Assembly: GCF_034652275.1 (NCBI RefSeq)
Contig: NZ_JAXIWG010000002.1
Coordinates: 186,001 to 250,000, forward strand
Source: Yoonia sp034652275
GTDB taxonomy: Bacteria; Pseudomonadota; Alphaproteobacteria; Rhodobacterales; Rhodobacteraceae
Reading direction: 5' to 3'
DNA length: 64,000 bases
Shown: positions 8,651 through 17,474 of the stretch, one piece after another
How the letters are laid out: each line of letters opens with the position of its first letter
Position numbering within the stretch: position 1 is the first letter of the stretch
Made by a program: the position numbers and the translations under genes
The notes under the pieces: model-generated
Told to the model about the DNA's origin: nothing
The model's database searches: none
What the model saw: only the letters and a program-made list of their open reading frames with translations

Positions 8651-11600
8651 CCCGATTGCCACAGCATCCGGCGAGACCAGCGGGGTCTCGGTCTGGCTTG
8701 AAGGGATCGGACTTGGTCTTTATGACGCCGCCTTTGCCCGAGCGGATGTGGATCTAGAGGTACTGCCGCATCTGACCGATGCTGACCTGCGCGAGCTTGG
8801 CATTTCGTCCGTTGGGCATCGCAGAAAGGTGCTTGCGAACCTCCCCCTTGCACGGGGGGCAGGTCGGCCTGCCGATGCGGGCGCGGAGTTGCGTTACCTG
8901 ACAGTGGTTTTTTGCGATTTGGTCGGCTCGACCCGGCTTGCCGCTGGTTTGGGGGCCGAAAGTTTTGCCGATCTACTGGATCGCGTCTATGCTGCTGTGG
9001 ACCGCGCGGCCGAGGCATTTGGCGGGCAAGTCGCGCAGTACCATGGCGACGGGGCGCTGACCTATTTTGGCTATCCCGAAGCCTTGGAGGATGCGGCGCA
9101 ACGGGGGGTTCTTGCGGCTTGCAGGATGGTCAAGGCGGTGGCGGACTTGCGGGTGCCGGGAGAGCCGCAGGTTGCTCTGGTCGCGCGGGCAGGTGTGGCA
9201 AGCGGTCTTGTCGTCGTCGATGGCCGTCCGGGTATGGGGCCGGACCGGTCGGGGCGCGCCTTTGGGGTGACCGTTAATCTTGCCGCCAGTTTGCAGGGTG
9301 TTGCGGCCCCCGGTGCTGTTGTGCTGTCCGAAACAACAGCCGGGCTGGTGCGAGACCATATAACGCTGCAGCCGCTTGGGTCACGGCAGTTAAAGGGTAT
9401 CGAAACGCCGATTGCACTCTATAAGGCCAGCTGTCCTGGATCGCTCGAGCCGAGCATGGTCATCCGGACCAGACCGGTCCGGGTGCCGCTGTCAGGACGC
9501 GCCGCCGAGCGCGCGCTGATCGAGCGTCACTGGGAGCAGGTCTGTGGCGAAGGATTTGCCCATGTCACCGTCCGGGGCGAGCCGGGGATCGGGAAAACGC
9601 GTCTTGTCGCGGACTACCTTGATGCGGTGGAATCTAGGGGGCATGTCGTCCAGCGTCTGGCCTGCCATTCCCGCGCATTGGATATTCCGTTCTTCCCGTT
9701 TCTCGTTGCGCTTCGGCGCGAAAGCGCCTCGGGTTGCTCTAACTCTTCCAAGATGCTGGACCGGCTTGAAACCGCTGCAGAGGGCGATTGGCATGAACGA
9801 AGGCGACGGCGGACCGAGACGATTGCCGCTCTCGCCGAGCATTTTGCGGGCAAGCGCAAACCTGCGGTGCTTTGGCTTGAAGATTTGCAATGGGCCGATC
9901 CTTCGACCATCGAGATCCTGACCGCGCTTGTGTCCCGTCGTCCGTCGGGATTACTTGTCATCACCACCACCCGCACACCGGCTGACAGAACGTCCAATGA
10001 TGCCGAAATCCGGCTTGGCCGGCTTGGCCCAGACGAGACGCGCCAGATTGTTGCCCGCCTGCTGGGTGGTTCTGGTCAGGCTGCCGGTGCGGCTTTGGTC
10101 GAGGCCTTGGTCCGAAGGTCCGAAGGGGTGCCGATCTTTGCCGAGGAACTGGCGCTGGATCTGCGCGCCAGACTGGAGGCAGCGGTCCCGTCAGATCAGG
10201 CTGATGTGGCGGCCCTTGTCCCATCCAGCCTAGTGCAGTTGCTTCAAGCCCGCATCGGTCGGCTTACGGTCGCGCGTCCGTTGATGCGCATCATCGCCAC
10301 CCTGGACCGCAGCATCCCAACCTCGGTTCTGCGGGACTTGTGGACTGGGCCGGATCGACTGGAGGCGGCGCTTGATGAACTTGCCGTGGCCGGATTGGCC
10401 GAGCTGACCATTGGACAAGGGGAAGAGGAAAACCGGCTGAACATCCGCCACCAGCTTATCGCGGATTGTGCCTATGCCATGATCCTAAAGCGTGACCGGC
10501 CGCGCCTGCATTCCGCCAATGCCGATGCACTGGCCGCCCGGCAGGCGCGCGGTATATTGGTTTTGCCCCGCCTTCGGGCGGATCAGCTGGAGCGGGCGGG
10601 GCGGCTGCGAGAGGCGGCGGTGTTCTGGGCCGAAGCTGGCCGCGCGGCGGCGGCGCAATCGGCGGATGCCGAGGCGGCAGGACTTTTGCGTCATGCGCTG
10701 GACCTGGTGCCACAGCTTGGTCCGGATGACCATGACTGGAGCCGCAAGTTCGAGGCGGACACGCTGCTTGCACTTTATCCGACAATGACGGGCGCCTTCG
10801 GCTATTTACCTGCCGGGAACGAACTTTCCGCCCGTCTTTCTGCGATGATCGCAGGGGTGGGGGGGGCGGACAGGGTGCTTGCCGCCTTGTTCGTGCAGTG
10901 GATCGATCGGATCGTCCAAGGCGATATCGATGGTGCGCACGAACTGGTCGTTGGGTTGTCGCCGGTCGTGCTGGCCGAGAACCGCGACCTGCATTCGTTG
11001 GTGATACATCGTCTTGTGGGTTCGACGCATATGTTTCGGGGTGAGTTTCACGAAGCCCGCTTCCACCTGTCCGCGTTTATTGCAGATTACCGGCCCGCGG
11101 ACCATGCCGAACCGCTGCGGGCCTTCGGAGCGACCGAAAACCTGTCCACTGTTCTCAGCTGTCTTGCCGCAATGGAGGCCATCACCGGCACGTCCGAGGC
11201 AACTGAACAAGCCGTATCCGCTGCTCTTTCGGCGGCCCAAGCGACCGGGCACCCCCACACCCTGTGCCATACACTTGCCTTTGGGGCTGCACTGCCAGCA
11301 GCGATCAGGTGTGACTGGGTCGCACTGGCTGCGCATGGCAAACGCCTTTCGGCCATAGCGGATGATCATGAGCTGGGCTTTTGGCGGCACTTTGCGGCGA
11401 TGATCGATGGTATCGTCATTGCCGCCACAGGAGCGACGAAAGCAGGCCGTCTGCGGTTTGACGAAGGTCACGCCGCGCTGAAGCAAAGGGGGATGCGCTT
11501 TATGGGGCCAAGTTTCCGGCTTTGTCTGGCGCAAGCTGATACCGCAGGCCTTGTTCCGGCAGACGTCAAAGATATTTCGGACGAGCTTGCAAAGGGCGAA

Positions 11601-11657
11601 CGCTGGCTTTTGCCGGCTGCACGGGTGCTTGAGGCAGCTATGCTCCGACAGTCATAG
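8637..11657 (+). CDS. SAM domain/class III adenylate cyclase/AAA ATPase protein
   Basis: A 1006-residue multidomain signalling protein. Residues about 15-70 (VSVWLEGIGLGLYDAAF to GHRRKVL) look like a SAM domain. Residues about 85-265 are a class III nucleotide cyclase with metal-binding FCDLVGST and YHGDGALTYFGYP. A P-loop GEPGIGKT near 313 and Walker-B-like VLWLEDLQWAD mark a STAND-type ATPase, followed by a helical, probably TPR-like C-terminus. It likely makes cAMP, or acts as a nucleotide-regulated switch, in the cytoplasm. The ATG at 8637 lies inside the end of the oxidase gene. It converges with a Crp/Fnr regulator, a natural cAMP reader, though that link is inference. Confidence 0.85.
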   Translation: MIGPDPIATASGETSGVSVWLEGIGLGLYDAAFARADVDLEVLPHLTDADLRELGISSVGHRRKVLANLPLARGAGRPADAGAELRYLTVVFCDLVGSTRLAAGLGAESFADLLDRVYAAVDRAAEAFGGQVAQYHGDGALTYFGYPEALEDAAQRGVLAACRMVKAVADLRVPGEPQVALVARAGVASGLVVVDGRPGMGPDRSGRAFGVTVNLAASLQGVAAPGAVVLSETTAGLVRDHITLQPLGSRQLKGIETPIALYKASCPGSLEPSMVIRTRPVRVPLSGRAAERALIERHWEQVCGEGFAHVTVRGEPGIGKTRLVADYLDAVESRGHVVQRLACHSRALDIPFFPFLVALRRESASGCSNSSKMLDRLETAAEGDWHERRRRRTETIAALAEHFAGKRKPAVLWLEDLQWADPSTIEILTALVSRRPSGLLVITTTRTPADRTSNDAEIRLGRLGPDETRQIVARLLGGSGQAAGAALVEALVRRSEGVPIFAEELALDLRARLEAAVPSDQADVAALVPSSLVQLLQARIGRLTVARPLMRIIATLDRSIPTSVLRDLWTGPDRLEAALDELAVAGLAELTIGQGEEENRLNIRHQLIADCAYAMILKRDRPRLHSANADALAARQARGILVLPRLRADQLERAGRLREAAVFWAEAGRAAAAQSADAEAAGLLRHALDLVPQLGPDDHDWSRKFEADTLLALYPTMTGAFGYLPAGNELSARLSAMIAGVGGADRVLAALFVQWIDRIVQGDIDGAHELVVGLSPVVLAENRDLHSLVIHRLVGSTHMFRGEFHEARFHLSAFIADYRPADHAEPLRAFGATENLSTVLSCLAAMEAITGTSEATEQAVSAALSAAQATGHPHTLCHTLAFGAALPAAIRCDWVALAAHGKRLSAIADDHELGFWRHFAAMIDGIVIAATGATKAGRLRFDEGHAALKQRGMRFMGPSFRLCLAQADTAGLVPADVKDISDELAKGERWLLPAARVLEAAMLRQS

Positions 11658-12350
11658 GTCAGACAGCAAGGCGTCGACATCGCGGATCACGATCTTGCGC
11701 CGGCCACTTTCAAGAGTGCCTTCCGCTGTAAGCCTGGCAATCGCCCGACTTACAGCCTCGCGGTTGGCGCCGACGAAGGTTGCGATCTCGTCATGCGAAG
11801 GCGCTTTGCGCAGGACGCCGCCCTGCTTTAGCTCGCCCGTATCTTGGGCAAGTCTCGATAGAAACACCCGGACACGGGATTCGACATCATGCGTCACCAA
11901 ACCAAAAATGCGCTCGGTCAGGCGCCGGTTGCGGGCGGCAAAGTCACCGGCAAGGGCAAGGGCAAGTTTTGGCTCGGCCTGAAGCCAACGCCGAAAGGCC
12001 TCGCCGCCGATCATACCGAGGCGGCTGTCCTCGATGGCTGAAACGGTAATCGAACGCGGCATTCCGTCCAGCGCCGCGATCTCGCCGAAATGGCTGCCGG
12101 TGAGGATTTCGGTGAAAGCGATTTCGCGACCGCTTTCCGATACAAGCTGTCCTAGAAGACGTCCCGATAGAACAAAGTAAACTTGGTCAGAGCGTTCGCC
12201 TTGCTCAACCACGACCTTACCGGAGCGAAACGTGACGGTCGAAAGCTCGGCGTGAAACCTAGCTTCGACCGCTGGGGAGAGGCCCACAAGCAGGGATAGG
12301 CGCACGCTGTCCCGCGGACCGTCGGAGGCAGCGGCGGGGCTGGGGCTCAT
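11652..12350 (-). CDS. Crp/Fnr-family transcriptional regulator
   Basis: A 232-residue regulator with an N-terminal cyclic-nucleotide-binding beta roll (VVEQGERSDQVYFVLSGRL, then GSHFGEIAALDGMPRSITV) and a C-terminal Crp-type winged helix (SHDEIATFVGANREAVSRAI). The phosphate-binding region GEIAALDGMPRS resembles the RS-containing loop of true cAMP receptors, and no FNR-type cysteine cluster is present, so cyclic-nucleotide sensing is plausible. The ATG at 12350 follows GGAGA with good spacing. Its 3' end overlaps the adenylate cyclase tail by 6 bases in a convergent arrangement. A long inverted repeat lies upstream. Confidence 0.9.
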   Translation of the reverse strand: MSPSPAAASDGPRDSVRLSLLVGLSPAVEARFHAELSTVTFRSGKVVVEQGERSDQVYFVLSGRLLGQLVSESGREIAFTEILTGSHFGEIAALDGMPRSITVSAIEDSRLGMIGGEAFRRWLQAEPKLALALAGDFAARNRRLTERIFGLVTHDVESRVRVFLSRLAQDTGELKQGGVLRKAPSHDEIATFVGANREAVSRAIARLTAEGTLESGRRKIVIRDVDALLSDL

Positions 12351-12410
12351 CGGGCAGTCTCCGCTGGCGGGCATGGGTCTGGCTAGAGGTCTAACGCACT
12401 CTTTAAACAA

Positions 12411-12449
12411 GTCAAGGTAGAACCAATTGCAAGATGGCTCTACCTTGAC
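12411..12449 (-). terminator. Perfect inverted repeat between unknown gene and Crp gene
   Basis: GTCAAGGTAGA at 12411-12421 is repeated as its exact complement at 12439-12449; inside it, CCA pairs with TGG, leaving a 9-base loop. Read on the minus strand, the hairpin ends in TTGTTTAAAG, so it could terminate the 849-aa gene, which stops 15 bases before it. Without a clean T-run it could also be a regulatory site for the Crp gene. Confidence 0.5.
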
Positions 12450-12463
12450 AGAATGTTCCGGGA

Positions 12464-15013
12464 TCAGCCAAGCTGACGGCCAAGCACATCATCCAGCAGG
12501 TAGACCGACGCATTGCGGCGTGCCTCGCGAAGATCGAAGTCGGGACTATGTGCGGCCCGGGTCTGGAACAGGTGAACCAGATCCCGCGCCGAGGCGACAG
12601 GCCAGCCCTGCAGATGATCCAGTATCCGGGCCTGCCCCGGCCCATCCTGTTCGGCCCGGACCAACAACAGCGTCGGTGTCGGATCGGGCACGTTCATGCC
12701 ACCCAAAGGCTGCCGCCGACAGACCGCCACAGCTGCGCCCGCCTCGCCCTCGACAACCTTCGCAACCAGTTCTTTGGCTTGGAGAAGGCCCGAGAGGCGC
12801 TGCTGCAGCATCTGTAGACTCAACGCTGGGCCGTTGTGGTCAGAGCGGTAGAGGATCTCGACGGCGCCGTCCGGGCAAAGTGCAAGGAATTCGTTCGGGG
12901 CAAAACCGGCATGGGACGCCTGCAATCGTGCCGCAAAGCCCCCGGAAAGGAAGAATGTCCCGCCATGGCCGTTGAGCGTGATAATCGAGGCAATAGCCTG
13001 AAAGACTGGGTTCCAGAGTGGTGTCTGCGCCAGACCTGGCCCGCCAATCGCTTGGGCCAGCGTCACGCCGTCCTGCACGACCCGGCGCGACAGGGTGCTC
13101 GCCACGTTCTGCAGAACAAGGATCGCGTGGCAGGCTTCGCGGTCGACCTCTTCGATTCCTGCCTGCACTTGGCGCCAGATCGGTTCGACAGTAACCGGAT
13201 TGGTCAGCTTCGCAGCATCGGCCGCAATCATGGTGTCCAGCGCACCGCAGTAGCTGGGCATGAGGTCAAGGTCGGGAATGGATTCCACCAGCCGGGACAG
13301 GGCCCATGCCGCTAAACGCCCGGCGCTGGAGTGCATGCCGACGCCAAGGGCCTTTGCCGCTTTCGGCATTACCGCCTTTGCCCTGACCTCTGCGCCGCGC
13401 AGGGCATTTGTCAGCGTCTGATCATTGCTGTCCAGGACCAGTTTCAGCCGGACCAGCCGCTTGGCCAACTTTCTATCCGCAGTTCCGGTCGCCAGCGCCT
13501 CGCGGATGATCATCGAAAAGTCGTCGATAAAGTAGGGCAGCATTGGAACCGGGACCCCATTGATCGTGACACCCTGCCGGTCATCAATCTGAACCTCAAG
13601 CCAATGCTCTAGAAGCTCAACCGAACTGCGTTTCGAGATCCCGACATCAATCAGTTCGCCGTTCACCCCGACCGGCTGCACGCGGGGTCTGGCAGCCAGC
13701 GCAGCAGGTGCGCGACCTGACCCAACAGCAGCGGTGCCGCGGTGCGACTTAGCCGCACGCTGCCGCCGATCATGGCGTTCCGCATCATGCTCGGCAAGCA
13801 TTGCAAGCTGACTGAAATAGCGGGGCGTTTCGGGCGAGGCTGCGGGTCTGGCCTGTGCGACAAGCTGCAGCGCGTCCAATTCATCTGCGTGCCGTGCAAG
13901 CAGTGCGGAATAGCTGAACCGAGACCTGTCAAGAAAAGCGACCACCAGATCGTTCACTTTGGCAAATGCAATATACCATTGGTCCGGCGAAAGGTGGGGG
14001 TTGATCAGGATGCCAGTATCCCAGTCGTTCTCGCCACGTTCGGGCGCACCAAGCGCTGTGAACATGGCGCGACCACCCTTCAAGAAAAAGCGGATCACAT
14101 CGTCCTGAACGTCGAACTCATCCCGCAGGCGCAGGTCAAGAGCCGCCAGAGAGTTCTTCAGCTCGACCACCCTTTCCTCGTGCCAGCCGGTCAGCCATCG
14201 CCAGGCGCGTGGGTGCATGGCCTTGGTGGCCTCACCGCTGGCCACACCCTTCGATGCAAGGTCCATTGCGGCGGCCTGATCGCCGCCGATGAAACGATGC
14301 ATCAGACGGAACAGATAGAAGGGGGTGATGTTGTAAAGGCTGCGCGCCGAGGCCACGGCATTACCAGAGGCGCAGAGCGGGGTCACCAGTTCTGCGTCGA
14401 TCTCATCGGCGTAGGCCGCGACATTGTTTACATCATCGTGCTGCTGTGCCCAGCGGCGCGCTGCTTGGTCAGCGGGCATTTCAAACATCCCAAGATAGGC
14501 GGCGGCGGACCGGACCCCTGCGCCAGAAAAGCCAAGGTCGTCGGCGCTGGTCATGCGGGCGACAAGGTCGGCGGCATCTGCTACGACCTCGGCAAGCTCT
14601 TGCAAGGCATCGGCAGGCCTGTCGGCGAGCATCGCGCGCACCAGATCGCTGCGAGCGGCCAGATCCTTCATCTGCTCTTCGATCAGAGGGACTGAGTCGC
14701 CGCCAAGCAGGGTCGGCGATCCCGAAGTCAGGGAGAAAAACTGCGTCATTGCACGGAAGCCGTTCTCGCGTGCCTTATCAGGGTCGTTACCGCCGCGCCG
14801 TTCGGCCTCGCGGACGACTCCGACATATTCGGTTTCCAGCACAGACATCGGATGAACAGCGAGGGCCGACCAGGCTATGGCAGTCGCCTGTTGCGGGCCG
14901 TCAAATACCGGCGCAGGTTTCGGCGGCGGCGGGTTCTGCATGGCGACGGCATTGGCCGCGCGAACGGCAATGCCTTTGAAATAGCGGTCGATCGAGGTGG
15001 GTTGGCGCGCCAT
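12464..15013 (-). CDS. Large nucleotidyltransferase-like protein, undescribed
   Basis: An 849-residue, mostly soluble protein without signal peptide or membrane segments. Around residues 308-340 it reads FFLKGGRAMFTALG, then GENDWDTGILIN. A GG motif followed by D-x-D (D330, D332) is the signature of nucleotidyltransferase-fold enzymes such as AbiEii-like toxins. A candidate third acidic residue is in NGELIDVGI near 451-459, and the following segment ends in MLPYFIDDFSMIIREAL. The flanking roughly 300-residue N-terminal and 300-residue C-terminal regions are unrecognised. The ATG at 15013 begins MARQPTSIDRYF; upstream codons are not conserved-looking. It sits 78 bases after the 393-aa gene on the same strand. 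Function unknown; the nucleotidyltransferase fold is inference. Confidence 0.6.
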   Translation of the reverse strand: MARQPTSIDRYFKGIAVRAANAVAMQNPPPPKPAPVFDGPQQATAIAWSALAVHPMSVLETEYVGVVREAERRGGNDPDKARENGFRAMTQFFSLTSGSPTLLGGDSVPLIEEQMKDLAARSDLVRAMLADRPADALQELAEVVADAADLVARMTSADDLGFSGAGVRSAAAYLGMFEMPADQAARRWAQQHDDVNNVAAYADEIDAELVTPLCASGNAVASARSLYNITPFYLFRLMHRFIGGDQAAAMDLASKGVASGEATKAMHPRAWRWLTGWHEERVVELKNSLAALDLRLRDEFDVQDDVIRFFLKGGRAMFTALGAPERGENDWDTGILINPHLSPDQWYIAFAKVNDLVVAFLDRSRFSYSALLARHADELDALQLVAQARPAASPETPRYFSQLAMLAEHDAERHDRRQRAAKSHRGTAAVGSGRAPAALAARPRVQPVGVNGELIDVGISKRSSVELLEHWLEVQIDDRQGVTINGVPVPMLPYFIDDFSMIIREALATGTADRKLAKRLVRLKLVLDSNDQTLTNALRGAEVRAKAVMPKAAKALGVGMHSSAGRLAAWALSRLVESIPDLDLMPSYCGALDTMIAADAAKLTNPVTVEPIWRQVQAGIEEVDREACHAILVLQNVASTLSRRVVQDGVTLAQAIGGPGLAQTPLWNPVFQAIASIITLNGHGGTFFLSGGFAARLQASHAGFAPNEFLALCPDGAVEILYRSDHNGPALSLQMLQQRLSGLLQAKELVAKVVEGEAGAAVAVCRRQPLGGMNVPDPTPTLLLVRAEQDGPGQARILDHLQGWPVASARDLVHLFQTRAAHSPDFDLREARRNASVYLLDDVLGRQLG

Positions 15014-15091
15014 GGTCGGATCCTTGGGCTGAAGAAGTGAAAGGAAAAAGGCAGGTGGCATAGAGGGCGCCACCTGCCGGAAGGGCGATGA

Positions 15092-16273
15092 TCAGTTCGG
15101 TGCGGACTGGACTGTCGCCCCCCAAATCGCGATCAGGCCCGGAGCGAGGGTATAGGTCACGCTGAGCGAGCCATCCTCGTTATGGGTCATCGACTTGGTG
15201 TGCGTCGCGTCTGCCGAAGCCGAGAAGAACGGCCAGATGCCGAATTTCGCACTGCTCTTGATCTGCTGGAACTCGGATACAGAGTATCTTGCCGCCGAGG
15301 TCACGGTCAGGCTGTAGTCGCTGACCAACAGCAGTTGCGAGACGCGCCGGGCCAGAGAACCGTTAGAGCCGAAGAAGGAATCCCAGTCGCCCATGTTCGA
15401 CTTCGGATCCCAGATCGCATAATCGCCCTTGGCATTATAGGCGCGGCTGACCAGCGAGCCGTCGTACCAAGCACCGGCATCCGACGCGATTGTGGCGTAT
15501 TTGTTGATCGTCCCTGTGATCGTGAAATTGCTGGAGGCTGCCATCTGGTTGAGTTCGGTGAACGAGCCGTCCACGCCACCGCTGAAGATGTCGTAGAAGC
15601 CCGATGCAGAGCCCGAGACTGTGGTGCCGGTCGAATTGGTGTCCGCAGTGGCCGAGTTGTAGTCGATCTTTGCCGATTGCGCCGAAGTTGCGATGGCATT
15701 CTTTGCCACGTCGATCGTGGACGAGTAGATCGGCAGAGTGAAGCTTTGACCTGCGCTGTTGGTAAAGGTCATCAGGTTGGCCGGATCGACATAGTTGGTC
15801 AGCGCGACATTGATCGGATCGCTCAGCGTCATGTTGAAAGCGGTGATCGCCGCATTGGTCTGATCGGGGTCAAGGCGCCGGTTGGCCCATTTCTTGAACA
15901 GTTCTTCCTGCGACAGATCGCTGGTGTCGGCGTTGCGGTAGACGATCCAGTTCGCATATTGGTCGCCCAGAGCTGCCCGCAGGCCGCTAGTGCTGGTCGG
16001 CAGCATCGCATGCAGAAGCTGGTTGTAGGCCGTGGAACGGTGGTTCTTGCCGGAAGGGTCAAAGAAGGCCGTGGTGGACTGCGGCGGAACCGCGTCAGCC
16101 ATCAGAAAGAGACCGCTGGAATCAGTCGTTTGCAGGCCAAGCGTGCCCTGGGCAAGCTGAAAGGTCTTTGGGTCCATGCCCATGGCACTGGCAACCTGAT
16201 TGCGCCATCCGGCGTTGAGGTCGTTGATCTGCGCGGCGACACTTTCGGCTGCGAAGTTGATTTCGTCCTTCAT
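15092..16273 (-). CDS. Unknown Ser/Thr/Ala-rich protein paired with the NTase-like gene
   Basis: A 393-residue protein lacking signal peptide, membrane segments and cysteines. The N-terminal third looks helical (INFAAESVAAQINDLNAGW); the rest is rich in serine, threonine, alanine and aromatic residues in a beta-like pattern, ending in TYTLAPGLIAIWGATVQ. The composition resembles secreted or particle-associated beta-rich proteins, but no family is recognised. The ATG at 16273 has AAAGGAAT upstream. It is the first gene of an apparent two-gene unit with the 849-aa NTase-like gene, and lies between the CDI orphan fragment and a Crp regulator. Function unknown. Confidence 0.6.
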   Translation of the reverse strand: MKDEINFAAESVAAQINDLNAGWRNQVASAMGMDPKTFQLAQGTLGLQTTDSSGLFLMADAVPPQSTTAFFDPSGKNHRSTAYNQLLHAMLPTSTSGLRAALGDQYANWIVYRNADTSDLSQEELFKKWANRRLDPDQTNAAITAFNMTLSDPINVALTNYVDPANLMTFTNSAGQSFTLPIYSSTIDVAKNAIATSAQSAKIDYNSATADTNSTGTTVSGSASGFYDIFSGGVDGSFTELNQMAASSNFTITGTINKYATIASDAGAWYDGSLVSRAYNAKGDYAIWDPKSNMGDWDSFFGSNGSLARRVSQLLLVSDYSLTVTSAARYSVSEFQQIKSSAKFGIWPFFSASADATHTKSMTHNEDGSLSVTYTLAPGLIAIWGATVQSAPN

Positions 16274-16321
16274 GGTGAAATTCCTTTGTTGTGAGTGGGT
16301 GCATACCCTAGGTTCAGATGC

Positions 16322-16804
16322 TCAACCCGAGACAGGTCTCGGTATTGTCAGCCAAACCACTCTCGCCGAGATTGCAGAGCCGTTCAGTGCGCCGGGACAC
16401 AGACCGGCGGCAAACCGTGGCTGGAGACGACAGGCTACCCTATTCGTCGTCAGCTGCTCACCCGCCTGGTCAATTGCGCGTACGGTGTCCGCCTCGGCGT
16501 TCCGCCGCACCCAGCCCATCAGTTCGCCCGCGACAAGCGAGCCGACCGTGACCCCAATCCCTGCACCATTGGTAAAGTCCTGCGCCAGATCAGCCGCCGT
16601 ATCGGAGGCGGACTGGCTACCGCTGTTGCAGAGGCGGGGTGCATCATCGCAGGAGAGCTTTGCACGGGCCTCAAAGGGTGTAGCCGCTGCCTGCGCAGTA
16701 GTATCCTGCTCTGGGGGTTTGGCTCTCGCGGGGGCGAACGCAAGCAGCACCGCCACCAATAGCGCCATCAAGCCGGTCAGGAAGGTCCGGAGCCGCAGGG
16801 TCAT
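16322..16804 (-). pseudogene. Orphan CdiA pre-toxin fragment behind a signal peptide
   Basis: A 160-residue open frame. Its first 28 residues form a plausible signal peptide (MTLRLRTFLTGLMALLVAVL, ending PARA). Residues about 58-122 (CNSGSQSASDTAADLAQDF to RAIDQAGEQLTTNR) match the pre-toxin region of the full-length CdiA gene of this window almost residue for residue, missing only PGSRV. The frame then ends in about 38 unrelated residues, not a toxin. It therefore looks like a displaced CdiA C-terminal cassette, of the orphan kind found downstream of cdiI genes, that was truncated and perhaps fused to another exported protein. No immunity gene follows it. Confidence 0.6.
16440..16630. repeat. 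Diverged duplicate of the cdiA pre-toxin segment (other copy 17965-18170)
   Basis: Hand alignment of 16440-16630 with 17965-18170 shows about nine of ten bases identical over 191 aligned positions, with one 15-base deletion in this copy that removes PGSRV. Both copies lie in the same orientation, 1.3 kb apart, which would allow recombination between them. Confidence 0.85.
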
Positions 16805-17119
16805 GCCTCTGGTTGAAAACGGGGGCTGCGCAACACCACCTCACGTATCGAAGCCCATGCCGGATGCGCAGAACGGGCTTGGGTGGCGTTAACCGCTGGC
16901 ATGGTCGTGGCGGCAGCCCTTTTGTGCGGCAGCGCGTTTTGCGTTGCGCAGCCCGAGATCACAGCAAACGACTACAACAGGTCCGTCCAGTTCATCACAC
17001 AATACGATGCTGCAGGCTGGCGCGGTATTGCCGACGCACCTGTAATCCTAGATCGCAACGGCCTCAGCTACCGCGCAATCGCTATGCCAGAGTATCAAGT
17101 GCCAGAACCAAGAGAGAGA
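16805..17119 (+). other. Gap between orphan fragment and cdiI, with a possible exported-protein remnant
   Basis: No intact gene is evident. On the plus strand a GTG at 16883 opens a frame with a signal-peptide-like start (MVVAAALLCGSAFCVAQ, then PEITANDYNRSVQF) that runs into the antisense side of cdiI. It could be the 5' remnant of a small exported-protein gene cut by the CDI locus, or chance. Confidence 0.25.
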
Positions 17120-17473
17120 TCAAGCAAGGGGCTTCTGATCGGGGTACTCAAACTTTGTCGTCACGCTCCCGTCTTCGTTGATGAACAGCGTGAATGCGTC
17201 CCAGTTGCCGCCGGTATGGGCCTTCATTTTGGCATGAAGTTGAGGAACCAAATCCATGACGGGAAACGCCAAAGTGTGATCCAATGCTGCAGAAAAACTT
17301 TCGCCGTTTTTTGCATAGTAGAACGTTTCACCGACGCTTTCGCTGCCATCCTCATAACCATGATCATATTCAAATCGGCAGCGGGCGGATGTTGCGTCAG
17401 ATGGACAACTTCCTTTGACGATCCGATACAGCTTGTCGATGATCAGTCTCTGCTCTTCAATGGGATTGCTCAC
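17120..17473 (-). CDS. cdiI: CdiI immunity protein, YezG/DUF600-like
   Basis: A 117-residue acidic protein directly downstream of the cdiA toxin end, the standard place for the cognate immunity gene. Its C-terminal half, GNWDAFTLFINEDGSV followed by TKFEY, resembles the YezG/DUF600 immunity family that neutralises nonspecific-nuclease toxins. GTG at 17473 is chosen because GGAGG lies 5 bases upstream and it follows the cdiA stop by one base; an ATG at 17491 overlaps the end of cdiA. It should act in the cytoplasm by binding the incoming nuclease domain. Confident by position; the family match is from short motifs. Confidence 0.75.
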   Translation of the reverse strand: MSNPIEEQRLIIDKLYRIVKGSCPSDATSARCRFEYDHGYEDGSESVGETFYYAKNGESFSAALDHTLAFPVMDLVPQLHAKMKAHTGGNWDAFTLFINEDGSVTTKFEYPDQKPLA

Positions 17474-17474
17474 A

